64,000 nt of DNA from Saccharum officinarum. Taxonomy: Eukaryota > Streptophyta > Magnoliopsida > Poales > Poaceae. A program made the translations under genes and the position numbers. Each line of letters begins with the position of its first letter. The stretch's first letter is position 1. Below are positions 30,573 through 42,735 of this stretch, piece by piece. The stretch covers positions 9,028,191 through 9,092,190 of the forward strand of contig CM036223.1 in the NCBI GenBank assembly GCA_020631735.1, in the 5' to 3' direction. Below the pieces are notes generated by a model. It was given only the letters and a program-made list of their open reading frames with translations, searched no databases and had not been told where the DNA came from.

Positions 30573-32182
30573 GGAGACGACATCTATGCCGAGTGTCAAA
30601 TACTTTGTCGAGTGTCTTTTATCGGGCACTCGGTAAAGAGTCTCTTTGCCGAGCGCCGCCCTCGGCAAACAGAGACACTTGGCAAAGAGGGCTACACTCG
30701 GTAAAGGCAGGCACTCGGCAAAGACAGTTTTTACCGAGAGACCGACTCTCGGCAAAGACGACCTCACGTGACGGATGTCACCTAGCCATGAATCTTTGCC
30801 GAGTGCCAGCAGTTAGGCACTTGGCAAAGAATTTTTTAATGTTTTAATTTTTTTTGTAATTTCTTTGACGAGTGCCGGTTTTCTGGCACTCGGCAAAGTC
30901 TCTCTTTGCCGAGTGTCATGCCAGGCATTCGGCAAAAAATTTAAATTTTGTTTCGTTTTGCATCTTTTTTTGCAGCCCTGATATATTACTAGGAGCTAAA
31001 TTTTCAAATTTGGTACATTTTTTAGGTTTTGTTGCTATATTTAGTTAATTTGTTTTATTTACTTGAATATTTTTTCGTAAAAAACAAATTTGAACTGCAG
31101 GTGCATGGAATAATGGAATTTAGTGATTCAAAAAATGATATTTATGCTTTTGAATGTATTGTGAGGCCGTATCCAGGGACATATATAAAATTTCAAACAT
31201 CTTGTTCACAAAACATGGCCACCAACTTGCGTGCGATTTGATTTTAAATTATATAAAATGCAAACGAAGTCCGAAAATCACGAAACTTATCGAGATGTCG
31301 TGATATCGCATGTGGAGGCTGTGATAAAAAAATGAGCAGTTTTTGAAAGTGGTGACGTACTATGCTTAAAACCTAGACAAAACATGTGGAGATGTCTGGG
31401 TTTTAAGCATCGTACGTCACCACTTGCTCGAAAACTGCTCAATTTTTTATCATAACCTCCACATGCGATATCACGACATCTCGACGAGTTTCATGATTTT
31501 CGGACTTCGTTTGCATTTTATATAATTTAAAAGCAAATCGCACGCAAGTTAGTGGCCATGTTTCGTGAACAAGATGTTTGAAATTTTGTGTCTGTCCCTA
31601 GATACGGCCTCACAACACACTCAAAAGCATGAATATTATTTTTTGAATCGATAAATTCCATTATTCCATGCACGTGCAGTTTAAATTTGCTTTTTACGAA
31701 AAAATTCAAGTAAATAAAACAAATTAACTAAATATAGAAAAAAAACCTAAAAATGTACTAAATTTAAAAATTTTGCTCCTAGTACTGTATTAAGGCTGTA
31801 AAAAAATTTGGATGCAAAAAGAAAAAAGATTTAAATTCTTTGCGAATGCCTGGCATGATAGTTGGCAAAGAGGTGCTTTGCCGAGTGCTAGAGAGACCGC
31901 ACTCGGCAAAGAAATTACAAAAAAATTACAAAAAAAGGGAAAGACCTTTGCCGAGTGCTAGATCTGTGGCACTCGGCAAAAGGAGACAGTATCCCGCCCA
32001 GCCAAACAAGAATGCAAAAAAAGCAAAATAAAGAAAAAGAAAAAACCTTTGCTGAGTGCTAGATCTGGGGCACTCGGCAAAGGAGGTAGTATCCCGTCCA
32101 GCCAAACATGAATGGCAAAAAAGAGGAAAAAAATCTTTGCCGAGTGCCACATCCGGGGCACTCGGCAAAGAAGTCGTATTTG
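30573..32182. repeat. Left subterminal repeats of the large CACTA
   Basis: Many copies of CTTTGCCGAGTGY and RCACTCGGCAAAG in both orientations, densest at 30580-30930 and 31855-32175. In this family such repeats are the binding sites of TNPA-type proteins. The gap between the two dense parts is filled by the palindrome. Confidence 0.9.
30890..31885. repeat. Near-perfect 1-kb palindrome
   Basis: Two arms of about 490 bp are reverse complements with few mismatches, with the centre near 31386 and a 13-base loop (31380-31392). Inner arms: ACGTACTATGCTTAAAACC against GGTTTTAAGCATCGTACGT. Outer arms include the CACTA subterminal words ATGCCAGGCATTCGGCAAA and TTTGCGAATGCCTGGCAT. A transcript across it would fold into a long hairpin. 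Confidence 0.92.
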
Positions 32183-32194
32183 ACTTAGCCATTT

Positions 32195-33250
32195 CGGCCT
32201 CAGGACACACACAGGCACACACAAACACACCGCGCCCGCACAGCCTGCGCAGCCGCCGCCGCCTCCCTGCCCGCGCGCCACCGCCTCCCCGTGCGCGCAA
32301 CCGCCTCCCCGCCCGTGCGTCGCCGCCCTGCTCGCGAGACGCCTCCCCGCGCTCGTGGCCGCCGCCCGCCTGCACCGCCTCAGCGTGCCGCCACCCGAGC
32401 ACCACCGCCGCCTGCTCGCACCACCTCCCCGTGCCGCCGCCCACCCACGCCGCCTCCCCGCTTGCGCCGCGCTGCCACCCGCCTGCACCACCTCCCCGCG
32501 CGCACCACGCCCGCGCCGCACCCACGCCGCCTCCCCGCGCTGCGGCCGCCCGTCCTCTGCCCCTCGCCGTAGGCCTGCTGGAGGTGTAGCAGGAGGGAAG
32601 AGGAGGAGCAGGCCCCCGGCGCCGGCCCCTGCCCCGTCCCGGCCGGGCACCGCAACCAGCCCCCACCCCGGCCCCGATGTGCCAGCCCGACTTCGACCCC
32701 GCCTCGGCTGCCACATGCCCTGGGCACACCTTGGTGCACGACCCCCGACTCTTCGTCCCCGGCCACCTCGCCCTGAAGGAGAGGAGGAGGAAGCCGAGAA
32801 GGAGAGGAGGAGGTGGTGCCTCGGCCGTCGCCCCATCCAATCCCGTTCCCAGCACCACCTTCTCCACGTGCCCATCCCACCGACGTCCCTACCGCCACCG
32901 CACCAGCTACGAGCACGCACATGGTATATCCACCGTGTCATTGTGATTGTCGGCCTTTGTGCCGTTGTGATTGTCGGCCTTCATGCCATTGTGCTTGTCG
33001 GCCTTCGTGCCGTTGTTTTTTTGCAAGTTTTGGAAACCTCCTCATGCAGGGGAGGTGCTGCCGAAATTTTAAATGGACACTAATCTCTTTGCTTTTTATG
33101 TAGGAGAAGCACCTGTCAGAGCCGAGCCAGAGTACCTCGGCTACCCTGGTCGTCTTCGTCACCGGTGCGGGTCTGCCTGCACCGCGTCACCTCGCCACTG
33201 CACCGACTCGCCACGGCCCCGCTAGCCTAACTCCACCGTCATCCTCGGTA
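32195..33250. other. GC-rich block of the large CACTA
   Basis: Extremely GC-rich, with a run of CGCCGCCTCCCCGCG-type words up to about 32575, then more mixed. Long overlapping frames exist on both strands (for example 31926-32867 minus and 32355-33083 plus) with Pro/Arg/Ala or Gly/Arg composition, which is what forced open frames in GC-rich DNA look like. Its place between the subterminal repeats and TNPD resembles the GC-rich region of maize En/Spm. A 22-bp unit GCCGTTGTGATTGTCGGCCTT-like repeats about four times at 32940-33015. Confidence 0.55.
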
Positions 33251-33607
33251 TAAATAACCTCTCTTCCGTATCATTGTCGTAGATCGCATAACCCAATTAG
33301 GCGTCTCCCGTTCGAAAGAGATACGGTTGGAGGTATGCAGATCATTGCATATCTACGCCTGTATCTGTTTTGGATTGTCCACTTTTTTTGGACAGCCCGC
33401 GGATGCATAGATGGGTTAGTTTCCATGGTCTGCTCCAATCCGAGACAGAGTTTTGGCACCACCTCCCTATTGTTCTCCGGATATACACTCTCCCTGCTAG
33501 GACGTGTATCGAAAGAACAGCGCGGAGGTACTACCAAAATTCTGTCTTAGATCGGAGTAGAGCATGGAAACTAACCTCATCTACGCATCCATGGGTGGGA
33601 TTAGAAC
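33251..33607. other. CACTA sequence between the GC block and the LTR
   Basis: No coding recognised. It is presumed untranslated or intron sequence 5' of TNPD, because the TNPD N-terminal region resumes just beyond the LTR. Confidence 0.4.
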
Positions 33608-33612
33608 CTATC

Positions 33613-36600
33613 TGTAACACCCCAGGTGTTTGTCACTCACTAAGCAGTGGGTTTGAGCTCAAATATGATAGATTATGTGGAGATGACAATGTCGAGGTCA
33701 ACCTATGGAGATGAGCCTGACCTAAAGTTGGATGTTACTCTTTTGTTTTACATATAGGCCATTTTCAAAGATATAGGCTTGGATGGTGTTATGGCAATAT
33801 CTTCATGTGTCTCACATCACATCCTATCTATATTGATCCCTAGAAAAGTTTCATGAAGTTTGGAATCAAAAAGTCACATGAAATGATAAGTTATATGCTT
33901 GTTTGGATTATAACTAAAACCTGCCTTACATCCCATGAGGACTAGTGTTTATGCAACATACAAATGCAACATGTGCAACAAACCTTTGCAACATGTGGAA
34001 CAACCTAGGGAAGCATGTGTAGCATGTACCTTACAACAACACATGAAACAATTGAAATATGGCCTTGAAACAAGCACTACAATTATAGTGATTTCTATGT
34101 TTCAATACTTGTGAGGTCTACACTTTTGTGCAACCTATGCATGGTGGGTATGTTTGGCATCTACAACACCTTAACTACACTTAGGACACTTAATGGAATA
34201 ATGTTCATGTTGACCATGTTGACTAATTGTGTCTCTAAGTGATGGTTGACCATGTATGGACCCTAGAACCCTTTTGTTTGACCATTTCAAAAGTGTGACC
34301 TAGAAGCTTTGCATGACTGTGCACCTTTTACAAAGTTGTAGAGAATTTTATAAGGAACAAACTTTGTTTAAGAGTCAAGTCATGAAAATGTGTGGAACAT
34401 GCTCAAAAAGGGCCCACAAGTCAAATTTAGGGTTGTTTCCCAACACTTGACATATTCTAAGTCCCTAATTGGCAGCATCAAGTCAACATATTCGTGACAT
34501 TTTATCTTCCAATTTCATATGGTAGCTCAATTAGGTTCCTTAATATGAGTAGTACTTTTCATGATGGAAACAATGGATCAAGTGTCACTCAAAATGGAGC
34601 TTAGTTGGACCTTCAATAGGAGCTTCCAAAATAGCAAAAAGTTGCTTTTATCACTAATCGACCTTGACATGTTGACATGTCGCGTTCTCCAAAATTTGTT
34701 AAGCGACTTGGGTAGGTCCAAATGTAAAAGTTGGAGCTTATATGATGGGGAATAACATACAAGAAGATGGCATCTGTTGGACTTGTTTTGACCATCAATT
34801 TTTGAAGATTGGTAATCGCTGTCAATGCATTGACAATGCTAGTTTGAGGCTTAATTATCCACTAAACCATGGCCCAAATGATGATGCACCTTAAATAGAA
34901 AATGTAGAGCATGTTGTGGTCAACAACTTTGGTTCAAGGCCCTTGGCCCAAATATGAACAGAACCAGCCCAAAATCAGCCTCCAAGATGGGCACAGAGGC
35001 GCCTGCCACGTGCTCGACGAATTGTCCCCTTAGGGAGGGCGTGGCGGCCATGCGCCAGAGCGTCTTTGCCATGGACGCCGCGCGTCCTCCTCTCTGCCAT
35101 GTGTCCGTGCCTCCCTCGGCGTGGAAGAGCACCAGGACGCGCACCCAAGCTCCGCTCCATGCCCCCTCTCGCCCTGGAGCTTCCCAATTGCCTCCCTGCC
35201 TTTTCCCAGTCGCACCCAGAGCACGTCCGCCATGGCCAATCTCGCCGCCGGAGTCATTCCGCACCTCACGCCATACTTCTGCTCCACCAAGTGTGCCATT
35301 GCCGCCACCTCGTCGTGCCTTACCGCGTGCGCACTCGCTTGAGCCATCCCCGCCGCCAGCACTTTGGCCGCGGACGCCACCATGGCCGACGAGCAGAGGC
35401 CACGCCGGCCATCGTGGCCAAGCCACTTTAGTTCACCGTGCTACCAACCAAAGGCTGCCATAGTTTCGCCTAGACCTGAGGATGCTGCGCCGCCACTTCA
35501 CCGCCGCCGGGGTGAGCCGTTGAGCCTACGCCGTCGTCGCCATGCCGCTCGGGCCGCACTTGCTTGTGGCCAGGTGGCCATGAGCCACCTCTGGCTAAGC
35601 TGCGACTGCTCAGGGATGCATGCGGGCCCCTGGTCACTACGCCACCGCCGCTTGCCGCCAGAGCGCTGCCCTGCCGGCCGGAGCTGTGGGCCGGTCGCCT
35701 CCCCTGCTCACGGTGTCCCTGTGAAGGAGAAAGGGGCGGGGAAGAAAACTGATCCGGCTCCCTCTCTCTATGATAGCTGGGCCCAATGGTACAGAGGGTC
35801 CCACACGTCGGTTAAATGGTGACTAATTAGGGTGCTTGTTTGGGTGCGTTTAGCGAGTTAATTTAGGGTTGAGTAATTCTGTTTTTGAATTTCAGAAATT
35901 TGTAAATCTTCTAAAATTCATATCTCATGCTAGGTAATTCCAAAAATAGAAAATGTGGACTTTTTGGAAACCATGAGAAGAGATCTATGCAGTGGAGTCA
36001 TAAAATGTTAGGGGTTTATGGTAGTCTTTTCATGCTATGAATGTACTATAGTATAAATTTCATGGTCATTACTTACTGTATGATCAAGTTATTGGTTTAA
36101 CTTGTTTATGTCTTGATAACTAGCTTATAAATAATATATAAATGATAAAATGGAAAATGTTGTTCCATTAGCTTAGTATGATGTTTATATATCATATTGA
36201 TTCATGCTAGGGCCATGTGTTCATAGAAAATATGGAGTTTTAGGTTTAACTTGCTCTCACATGATTTATTGTATTGGTCATTTGTATTTTTCATAGAGGT
36301 TGATATACATATACAAATGACTTGAAATTTGGACAGTAGACTTTTGGGAGCATTTGTAGGCCACTGTAATTTTGGTAGAATTTATTGAGCATTTGTGGTA
36401 GGTGTTCATAATTCCACCTAATTATCTAAATAAATTAAGAAAATACATTAAAAGAATTTATTTAGGAATGCACACTATGTTTTCTGGTGTTCATTAGTCA
36501 TGTGTGACTTGTTGGTGAAGTTGGTTTTGTCCAATTATATGTTTGCAACATAAGTTAATAATTATTTCTTGCAAATGAAGTTTCTGGGCAGATCTGGAAA

Positions 36601-38915
36601 CTTGGCAAAGTTCTTCATGATAATGTGCTTTGCTGGAAAACTTGTTTATACAAAAGTTATAGATAATTTATGTATCTAGCTCGTGTTAAAATTTGGTGGC
36701 ATTTGGTCAATTAGTCTTTGAGTTATAGATGTTTAAAGTCTGGTCCCAGATTTGGGTGCTCTCTGTTTGGGGCAGACCAGATTCTGTAGTTTCCTCTTTT
36801 TGACCCATTAACTTGAGAATCAGGCTTAGGTGATTATAAATGAATTGTAGAGAATTTTATAAGCTTTCCAGAATATCTTCTTGCAAGTCATTTAGAGTTG
36901 TAAATCTCCAGTTATGATTAAATTACTTAGCTGCTGTTTCTGATGCCCAGAATGTGGCAAATTCTAGTCTAGTGTTTTGATTAACTTTGCCATGCTATTG
37001 GGTTAAAGTGTGACTCATATCCTTGATGGTACTTGGGTTGGTACCCTGTAATCTTATGATACTTGTGCCTTGATTGTTGTGCTCGCAATCTTCTATGTTA
37101 TGCCCTAATGAGGATTAAGTTAATTAGCTCTAGGTGTTTATGAGAACTTTGGTATGCTTGTTTGATTTCTTTGTTTATTACCCTTCTATGCATTCATACA
37201 TATGCATTGTTGCACCTCATTTAGGTACGCTAGCTGAAACACGTGAAGGACCTGATGTGGAGCTAACCAGAAGATGGTGTGGTGGATCCATCCCGAAGGT
37301 AGAAAGTTCGGACGAGTGCTTGATTGGAGAATGCTCGCCAAGCGAGTTTCTTCTGACAAACTTTGACTTGAGTCGGATCCCAGGCAAGCCCCGGAGCATT
37401 ATAAGCCTCCTACCTTCAAAGCAATTAATTCTATATATGTTATAAGTATTGTTGCATTAAGTGATAGGAGTTGGTTGAAAACCTTGCTGCATTATATCAC
37501 TCCTTGTCCAGATATATGAATCCTTGAATCCTACATAGACTAGGATCGAGTAGATGCTTAGCCCTGCTTTAAGCGGTAGAAGTCAGGTGATTTCCTATCA
37601 CCTGCGAGATGTAGGGATATTCATATATGAAACGGTTGGCTATATGTGCTATCGTGGGAATGGAACCATGTGTTAATAAAATGAAATGAGACCGGGCGGG
37701 ATGATGATAGTGAAGCGACAAGGCATGGAGGTCTTGGGTGTGAATCTATCCCCGTCTGAGTCGTTTAAGGACCGATTCGCTGTATGTCCTTGAGTCATGT
37801 TGAACGCAGTCTAACACTTAGTTGGCCGGATAAGTCGTTCCGACCGCGAAGCCGAGTAATTCAGTTCAGGCCAGGAGTCGAATGGTAGGTCGCATCTTGG
37901 AGGAGAGTAAGGATGTGCTTGGGGACATTGGCGTGAGACCAAGGGGGGGTTAGAGTCCCTATCACCTGGCAGAGTGTTGCCCTTGGGGATGCGGCATCAT
38001 TCGAACCTGCGACTCCTGAATTGTACGAAAGGTGGCTTGTGCGACCCTGGCAGGGGCCTGCGCGGTGAGTGTTAGAAATACCCCTCCAGCTGGATAGGAA
38101 TTCGATTCGAATCGCCGTCGCTCCTGGTTAGTGAGCACTTGACTTGAGCAGTGGCAACGTAGATTCAATTAAATTGAACTGGTGATTAATTGGATAACGA
38201 TGGAAAGGTTGCCTCAATTTATACCTGCTATGGTTAATATTGTTTGCTCCTAATAAAGTGAGTGCTCTAGTACAGGTTCTAATATAGATGATAGGTTAAT
38301 GATAATTAACTTGATGCTTAAGCATTAATGATTACCTATCCATATTAAGCGTTTATGCAAAATGTTGTCAAGCCAGCCCACTTTATATCAGCCTCGCATG
38401 ATCCTTGGTGTCACCTTATTTCTGGTTTCTGACGGGTAAGTCTAGCTGAGTACCTTCTTGTACTCAGGGTTTTATCCCCACTTGTTGCAGGTTGTGATGT
38501 ATCATGGCGACTGCAAGAGTTGGTTGGCTCCTGCCTTGTGGCAGAGTGTGATCATGGGCATGATCCTTCTTATTTACCTTATCTCTAATGCTCTTGTTGG
38601 AAGTCGACCGTTGTACTGGCATGTATTTGAAATAAGAATAATGTTAGTTTCAAATTACTTTGCTTCCGCTACTTTTGAACTTAAGTTGTAATAACTACGT
38701 TGAACTCCGATGTATATTGAATTACTTGTGAAATGGTTATAACATGTGACTTGTTATATTGAATCACTATGATCTTGGCTTGTATGTTGGTTGGTTTGAA
38801 ATCCCTCGTGATTTCATTGGACTACCGGAGTTATATAGGCTCAAGTGCGAGAATTTGATCATTTCGGTGATTGTTTTTGTACTTGTGCTCTTATAATTTG
38901 GATGGTTCTGTTACA
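33613..38915 (+). mobile_element. Solo LTR of 5.3 kb
   Basis: Begins TGTAACACCCC and ends GGTTCTGTTACA, with TGTAACA/TGTTACA tips inverted, and is flanked by a perfect 5-bp duplication CTATC (33608-33612, 38916-38920). No second LTR, primer site, gag or pol lies between the tips, so it is a solo LTR left by recombination, or an LTR-only derivative. It has a CpG-rich middle (about 34950-35800) whose overlapping frames on both strands I do not accept as genes. It is inserted in the large CACTA just before TNPD. A near-identical copy begins at 59421. Confidence 0.88.
33799..38383 (+). repeat. LTR segment also present at 59421-64000
   Basis: The two stretches match at nearly every base; indels of 1-2 bases change the offset from 25622 to 25617 along the way. 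Single substitutions are scattered, including in the CpG-rich part. The second copy leaves the window before its right end. Confidence 0.95.
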
Positions 38916-38959
38916 CTATCCTCACCTATTAGACAGTAGGAACGCCATGTAGATGCAGT

Positions 38960-41900
38960 TGATGGTTACTTTGCTCACTGGTATATATGTTAGAGGATGG
39001 GGTGACTGTGAGTGGATGTACATAGGCTGCTCAAGTCAGAGTGATTTCACCCATTAATGGATAATGAAGACCAATGATTTCTTGGAACTAGCATTTGGCG
39101 AGTCTGCTAAAGGAGCGATTCTAGTTTTGTGTCTCTGCAAGAGATGTGCAAACAGAAAAAGGAAAAACAATGTGGACATGGGTAAACATCTTTTGAAGAA
39201 TGGATTTACACTGGACTATTCTCGGTGGGTCCACCATGGTGAAGCCCATCGTCTGAGAGAGGAGGTGGTGAGACCCCACATCGAGGATTTTGATGTTGGT
39301 GCCGAGGTAGCAGACATGTTAGATGACTGGCACGAAGGATAGTACGGTGAAGGACGTACAGAGGAGGAGATGGAGGTGACCGCAAAGGCGTTCTACGACA
39401 TGATGTCTTCAGCACAGAAACCCCTTCACGATCGGACATCGGTTTCTCAACTAGAAGCCATTGGACGCTTAATGGAGTTCAAGTCCGAGTGTAGCATGAG
39501 TCGAGAACACTTCAATGATATGTTGATCGTGATTGGCAGCCTGCTTCCGGATGGCCACATTCTGCCAAAGAGCATGTACGAGTCACAGAAACTTCTTCAT
39601 GCACTCAAGATGCCATATGATCAGATACATGTTTGTCTGAAGGGGTGCGTCCTATTTATGAAAGAACAGAAGGATGCAAATTACTGTCCAAAGTGTAAAT
39701 CCTCTAGGTACCTAATGGTAGACTCTGGTGATGGCTAGAAGAGGCAGCTTACAATCCTCGTGAAGATCCTACGGCACCTCCCATTCATACTAAGGATCCA
39801 ATGGCTATACATGACCGAGGAATCCACGAAACAGATGACATGGCACAAAAAAGGGAAACGATACAATGCTGAGAAACTGGTACATCCATCCGATGGTGAA
39901 ACATGGACCCGCTTTGATGGCATTCATCGTGAGAAAGCAGATGAGGCTCGTAATGTACGTGTTGTGCTAGCAACAGATGGGTTCAATCCTTATGGATTGA
40001 TGGCTGCCCTATACACATGTTGGCCCATGTTCGTTATCCCCCTCAATCTTCCCCTGGCGTATGCTTTCAAAGACAGAACATATTCTTGTCATTGATAATT
40101 CCTGGACACCTGGGAGTGATATGGGTGTGTACATGGAGTCTGTGATTGATGAATTGGTCAGTGCTTGGGAGGAAGGTGTATGGACATACGACCAAGCCAC
40201 AAAGACAAGCTTCAAAATGCATGTTTGGTACCACTACTCCCTGCATGACTTTCTGGCCTATGGGATATTCTGTGCCTGGTGTGTTCATGGGAAGTTCCCA
40301 TGCCTAATATGCAAGGAACATCTAAGGTTCATTTGGTTGCAGAAGGGTGGCAAGTATTCATTGTTCGACAAACATCGTCAATTCCTCCCTCTTGACCATC
40401 CATTCAGACAAGACATCAAGAACTTTATGAAAGGTGTCATAGTGAAAGACCATCCACCGTAGATGATGACTGGTGCCGAGGTTCATGCTTAGACAGATGC
40501 TCTCGTGGCCAATCAAGAAGGTGGTGGTTTTGTGGGGTATGGTGAGGAACACATGTGGACTCATAAGTCGGGCTTGACGAGGCTCCCCTATTTTGATGAC
40601 CTCCTTCTCCTACATAACATTGATGTAATGTACATTGAAAAGAATGTCACCGAGGCACTTTGGGGAACCATCATGGAAACTGAAAAGTCAAAGGACAACC
40701 CTAAGGCTAGAGTGGACTTGGCAACGTTATGCGATAGACCAAAGCAATAGATGCAGCCTCCTAGAGGTGGCAAGACATGGAAAAGGCTGAAGGCCGATTT
40801 CATCTTGGCCAGGAAACACAGGAGGGAAGTACTTGAATGGATGCAGACGCTAATGTTCCCTAATGGGTATGCATGGAATTTGAGGAGGGGAGTGAACTTA
40901 TCTACTCTGTGAGTCAACGAGATGAAGAGTCCTGACTACCACATATGGATTGAGCGGCTTCTTCTGGCGATGGTTCGAGGCTATGTCCTGAGCATGTGTG
41001 GCTAGCGCTGGCAGAGTTGAGCTAGTTCTTCCGCCAGCTTTGTGCCAAGGAGTTATCTTGGACCGTGATTGATGACTTGGAAAACGTGGCGCTTGTGTTG
41101 CTCTGTAAGATGGAGAAGATCTTCCCACCCGGCTTCTTCAATCCGATGCAGCATTTGATATTGCACCTCCCATATGAGGCACGAATGGGGGGCCGTGCAG
41201 GCCCATTGGTGCTATCCAATCGAGAGATGTCTAAAGACTCTTTGTAAAAAATGTAGAAATAAAGGCAAAATTGAGGTTTCCATTGCAGAGGCATACATTC
41301 TGGAGGAAGTGTCAAACTTCATAGAAAAATACTACGCCAAGAACCTTTCTAGCGTGCATAATCCACTCCCTCGTTACAATGCTAGCAAAAATGAATCGAA
41401 CCTTAGCCTTTTCCGAGGGCAACTCGAAAGCGCAAATGCATCGACCACTAAGACCTTGATATATGAAAAGTGGCACTGCATCATGCTATATGTGTTGAAC
41501 AACCTTGACGAGGTGGCGCCATACATTGGGTAAGTTCTCAACGAACTTGTTTCAATACGCCATCACTATTCCTCATCCAACCCCTTGTTTCACATTGGTA
41601 CAGGGAATTTCTTCATCACTTCTGGAATCAAACAAGGGATCCTACCCCACAGGAAGCTGATACCCTTCTTTCAAAGGGTGCGGGACCAAGGAGGCCCGAT
41701 TTCATTTCTTGGTTTAAAAACAAGGTACTTTTCAATTTAGCTCGTACTTAGTTTGACCTTCCAAGTTGCTCATACGTTTGAATAATATAATGATCTATCC
41801 TGCTCAAGCTTGCAGGCCCAAACCGATGCGTCTATCAGTGGTGAGTTGAGACAGGTTACAAATGGCTATGCCTATAGGATCAAGTCATTTACCGGTTACG

Positions 41901-42598
41901 ACGTGAATGGATATCGCTTTCACACAGCAAGCTACGAGCAGAGTCGGCCCAATCGAAAAACCACAAATAGCGGAATTTTTAACCCCAGCACTAGCCTCGA
42001 CTATTATGGAAGAATTGAAGGAATATATGAACTTTCATTTGCAAATGCCATCAAACCTCTTAGTCCTGTCATATTCAAGTGCCATTGGTTTGATCCTAGA
42101 GTAACGAGACGGACCCCTCATCTTGGGCTAGTCGAAATTCGATAGCATTCTGTCTATCCAGGAGATGATGTCTCTATTGTGGCTCAACAGGTCACACAGG
42201 TTTATTATACCCAAACCAAAGAGCATCTTAAGGGTTGGGCTATTGTGCACAAGGTATCGCCACACGATAAACTACCCGTCCCAAACGATGAAGATTACAA
42301 CTTCAACACAAACACATATGACGGAGAGTTCTATCAAGAAGAGGGTCTACAAGGGAGGTTCGAGATAGACTTAACCGAAGCGATAGGAATGGATGTAGAC
42401 AATGATTGGGTTGATGACGAGGACGATGGAGATGACGTGCAAAATGTGAAGGACTTACAAATGCTTGAGCGATTACGTTTAGGCAATGACAATGAAGACA
42501 ACATTCCTCCTTCAGATAGTGTTGATTATTTCGACATGGTTGATAGTGATGATGAGACTTATGATCCAGCTAATCCTGATCATGCAGATTATTTCTAA
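38960..42598 (+). pseudogene. CACTA transposase TNPD/TNP2 (Transposase_21) remnant
   Basis: Recognisable in order: CEWMYIGCSSQ and KTNDFLELAFG (39010-39100); CPKCKSSRY (39690); MTWHKKGKRY, LVHPSDGETW, GIHREKADEARNVRVVLATDGFNPYG and CWPMFVIPLNLP (39830-40055), the Transposase_21 core; SLHDFLAYGIFCAWCVHGKFPCLIC (40235-40310); LLLLHNIDVMYIEKNV (40605-40650); DUF4218-type HLILHLPYEARMGG and WCYPIERCLKTL (41155-41245); DUF4216-type KTTNSGI and FKCHWFDPR (41955-42105); an acidic tail to 42598. Two introns with GT..AG edges fit the frame: 41530-41603 and 41725-41815. Stops (39340, 39736, 40460, 40748, 42143 and others) and frameshifts near 40045 and 41185 make it inactive. Confidence 0.88.
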
Positions 42599-42735
42599 AA
42601 CATGTAATACTATGTTATTTTGTAATTATGTTTTGTTTATTTTGCATCTATTTCTAATTACTTCTTGTTTATTCTTTTTAATTTCTAATTAGCTCTTGTT
42701 TATTCTTTCCAATTGCAGGTGATTGAACAAAGATA

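Noticed and set aside
30573..32180. CRISPR-like array of regularly spaced repeats
   Set aside because: Repeats occur in both orientations with uneven spacing and are the known subterminal repeats of grass CACTA elements.
31926..32941. Long minus-strand frames of 313 and 327 codons
   Set aside because: They overlap each other and plus-strand frames in extremely GC-rich DNA and run into CACTA subterminal repeats. The composition is Gly/Arg/Ala-rich with no motif. Forced open frames.
34954..35463. 169-codon plus-strand frame and several overlapping frames in the solo LTR (also at 60574-61083)
   Set aside because: At least six frames overlap on both strands in a CpG-rich LTR segment. Their presence in both copies reflects the recent copy, not selection.
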